Assembly (NCBI GenBank): GCA_964427185.1
Contig: CAYRSN010000047.1
Span: 1-8,016 of the forward strand
Length of the DNA stretch: 8,016 bases
Reading direction: 5' to 3'
DNA from: Sulfurivirga sp964427185
GTDB taxonomy: Bacteria > Pseudomonadota > Gammaproteobacteria > Thiomicrospirales > Thiomicrospiraceae
The notes beneath the pieces are model-generated. The model was not told the origin of the DNA. It worked only from the letters and a program-made list of their open reading frames with translations, and searched no databases. A program made the position numbers and the translations under genes. Below, in pieces: positions 6,816 through 8,016 of the stretch. How positions within the stretch are numbered: position 1 is the stretch's first letter; each line of letters opens with the position of its first letter.

Positions 6816-6839
6816 TTGAGTCGTCCGTGAACAACTCAG
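6816..6839. repeat. Imperfect inverted repeat just after lysS
   Basis: GAGTCGT (6818-6824) and ACAACTC (6831-6837) pair with one mismatch around a six-base loop, and a T-A pair (6817 and 6838) extends the stem. It begins a few bases past the lysS stop codon, with no T run after it, so it is not a typical terminator. It may be part of the insertion-sequence end or a weak hairpin of the lysS transcript. Confidence 0.35.
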
Positions 6840-6846
6840 CATGAAT

Positions 6847-6872
6847 ACTATCCGGCCGTAAGGCCGGATAGT
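6847..6872. terminator. Strong hairpin between lysS and the transposase; possible terminator
   Basis: ACTATCCGGCC and GGCCGGATAGT form an 11-base-pair perfect stem around the four-base loop GTAA, a GNRA-type tetraloop on the plus strand. It lies 33 bases past the lysS stop and 4 bases past the transposase stop on the other strand. Neither side has a strong U tract (TTCTATCAAATCTTTT on the plus side), so it is a poor match to a standard intrinsic terminator. It could still end or stabilise one or both transcripts, or belong to the insertion-sequence end. Confidence 0.5.
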
Positions 6873-6876
6873 TCTA

Positions 6877-8016
6877 TCAAATCTTTTGAACAACACCCTT
6901 CAGTGCAAATAATCCACCCATCGAACCCCACAAGCCCCCAAGCAACCACAGCTGAATCTGGGCACAAAAAAGCCCCAGCCAGGCCAGCAGCAGGGAGAAA
7001 TTGTAGCCCACTGCAGCCAATACCGCATTAACCGCATCCCCCTGTCGTCCTTTCAGATAGCACCGCCCCATGCGATGTTCATGTTTTAGGTGCCCAATCA
7101 CCGGTTCTATGGCATTACGCCGCTTGAGAGCCTGTCTAATCGCTTTGGTAACGCCTCGCTTTAATCCCGGCCTGAAGACCTTGCCTTTAAAGCGTTCCGG
7201 TGCGTTATGGCCTTTGTAACCTTTATCCACTAAAACTCGATCAACGGGAATGGACGTTATTCGCTCTACCGCATTCAATACCTCCTTGAGCGTATGGCCA
7301 TCATAGGGCTGACCTGGTAAGGCTCTGGCATCCAGCACAAAACAGCCTGCCGGTGCAGGTTGTTCTGTGGTGGTAATGGAAACTTTGACACCGAATTCAT
7401 AAGGCTTGTGGACTTTACCCTTACCGATGCATTCCACTTCGGGGGCATGGAGGCTGTAGAGGTGATCTTTGCCGCCTTTTTCTTGGGTAAGGAGTTGTTG
7501 GCTGCGTTCAAGCAATGTGGTCAGTTGCTGGTACAGGGATTTTTTGTCCAGCTCACACAGCTGCCAGTTTTTGAGAATGGATTGTCTGAGTTGATAGAGC
7601 TGGCCTTTGAGTTTTCTGAGCATTTTTCTGGCTCGCTTGAATTGTTTGGCATGACGATAACGGTGAAAACGGATCAGGTATTCACGCCCTTTGCGTACAA
7701 AGCTCTGGCGGTAGGGGATATTGAGTTTTCTGGCCAGTTTATGCAGTCGCGCACGGGCTTTGTAGAACAGACCTGCATCGGTGGGAAAGCTGATGGCTTT
7801 TTCCTGTACGGTGGTATCCACGATGATATGACGACATTGCTGGGGTTCCAGTGCACCTGCATCATGGGCGCTGCGTAGTGATAGCTGCAGTAGTGCTTCA
7901 AGGTCGTCTTGGTTCAGTCGTTTGCGCCATCTGCTTAAGGAGCTGCGGTCGAAGGGAAGGTGATGCTGGAAAAACTCCATGCCGCAGAAGTATTGGTAGT
8001 AGGGGTTTTCCAGCCA
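6877..8016 (-). CDS. IS5-family DDE transposase, 5' end outside the window
   Basis: The visible 379 residues show no stop or frameshift, and the reading frame continues past the window edge. The codons before the ATG at 7980 read WLENPYYQYFCG, and this joins to MEFFQHHLPFDRSSLSRWRKR to give the typical IS5-type N-terminal domain, so the true start lies further upstream. The RNase H-like catalytic triad is seen as D in IIVDTTVQ (codon 7816-7818), D in VDKGYKGHN (codon 7225-7227) and E in IEPVIGHLKHEHRMGR (codon 7105-7107). An Arg/Lys-rich helical insert (about 7560-7740) lies between the first two. The HAPEVECIGKGK segment is typical of the IS5 group. The C-terminal tail is hydrophobic. The gene looks intact where visible, so the element may be active. 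It converges on lysS. Confidence 0.93.
   Translation of the reverse strand, partial: WLENPYYQYFCGMEFFQHHLPFDRSSLSRWRKRLNQDDLEALLQLSLRSAHDAGALEPQQCRHIIVDTTVQEKAISFPTDAGLFYKARARLHKLARKLNIPYRQSFVRKGREYLIRFHRYRHAKQFKRARKMLRKLKGQLYQLRQSILKNWQLCELDKKSLYQQLTTLLERSQQLLTQEKGGKDHLYSLHAPEVECIGKGKVHKPYEFGVKVSITTTEQPAPAGCFVLDARALPGQPYDGHTLKEVLNAVERITSIPVDRVLVDKGYKGHNAPERFKGKVFRPGLKRGVTKAIRQALKRRNAIEPVIGHLKHEHRMGRCYLKGRQGDAVNAVLAAVGYNFSLLLAWLGLFCAQIQLWLLGGLWGSMGGLFALKGVVQKI

Larger units (their letters stand above)
6814..8016 (-). mobile_element. Partial IS5-family insertion sequence
   Basis: The transposase gene occupies almost all of this stretch. The end beyond its stop codon must lie somewhere in or near 6814-6876, but I cannot identify the terminal inverted repeat because the other end is outside the window. 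For the same reason the target-site duplication cannot be seen. The left boundary given is therefore the outer limit, set by the lysS stop codon. The insertion, if recent, landed immediately downstream of lysS without disrupting it. Confidence 0.7.

Noticed and set aside
7360..7878. Plus-strand frame of 172 codons opposite the transposase
   Set aside because: It is antisense to an intact IS5-type transposase, with no ribosome binding site or domain. No passenger gene is indicated.
1..8016. CRISPR array, tRNA or rRNA genes, toxin-antitoxin or phage defence genes
   Set aside because: I looked for regularly spaced repeats, tRNA-like cloverleaf sequences and known defence motifs and saw none. 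The gaps between genes are too short to hold them.

Overview
The window looks like chromosomal DNA of a gammaproteobacterium. This rests on the prfB-lysS pair (same order and direction as in Escherichia coli), on close matches in length and motif position to the E. coli class II fumarase, RF2 and LysRS, and on moderate GC with good Shine-Dalgarno sites. I cannot name the genus. Coding density is high, and no stretch over 300 bases lacks a gene.

Left part (about 1-1640): a strong two-way terminator (6-35) and a probable second, weaker one (60-70) close a minus-strand operon. Reading from 1584 down to 82, it holds a small Cupin_3-type protein, a four-helix membrane protein of unknown family, and a short relative of ketopantoate reductase. 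The genes are 5 and 10 bases apart, so they are probably co-transcribed and partly translationally coupled. Diverging from them at 1637 is a plus-strand gene for a tandem-CBS-domain protein.

Centre (2269-4064): the CBS gene meets a minus-strand thioredoxin-like gene tail to tail, and both stop codons are read from one TTAA. Upstream of the thioredoxin, 29 bases away on the same strand, is fumC, so fumC-trx probably form a transcription unit.

Right part (4065-6813): a divergent promoter region separates fumC from prfB (release factor 2) and lysS (lysyl-tRNA synthetase). This prfB is one open frame: the programmed +1 frameshift site with its internal UGA is absent.

Far right (about 6814-8016): an IS5-family transposase gene on the minus strand points toward lysS and runs off the window at its 5' end. 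The downstream end of the element must lie in or near the 63 bases between the two stop codons, where there are two inverted repeats, but the exact boundary cannot be set from this window.

Most of the window is ordinary housekeeping sequence. I see no clear novel system. The points most worth a second look are the frameshift-less prfB, the cupin / membrane protein / reductase operon, and the IS junction behind lysS.
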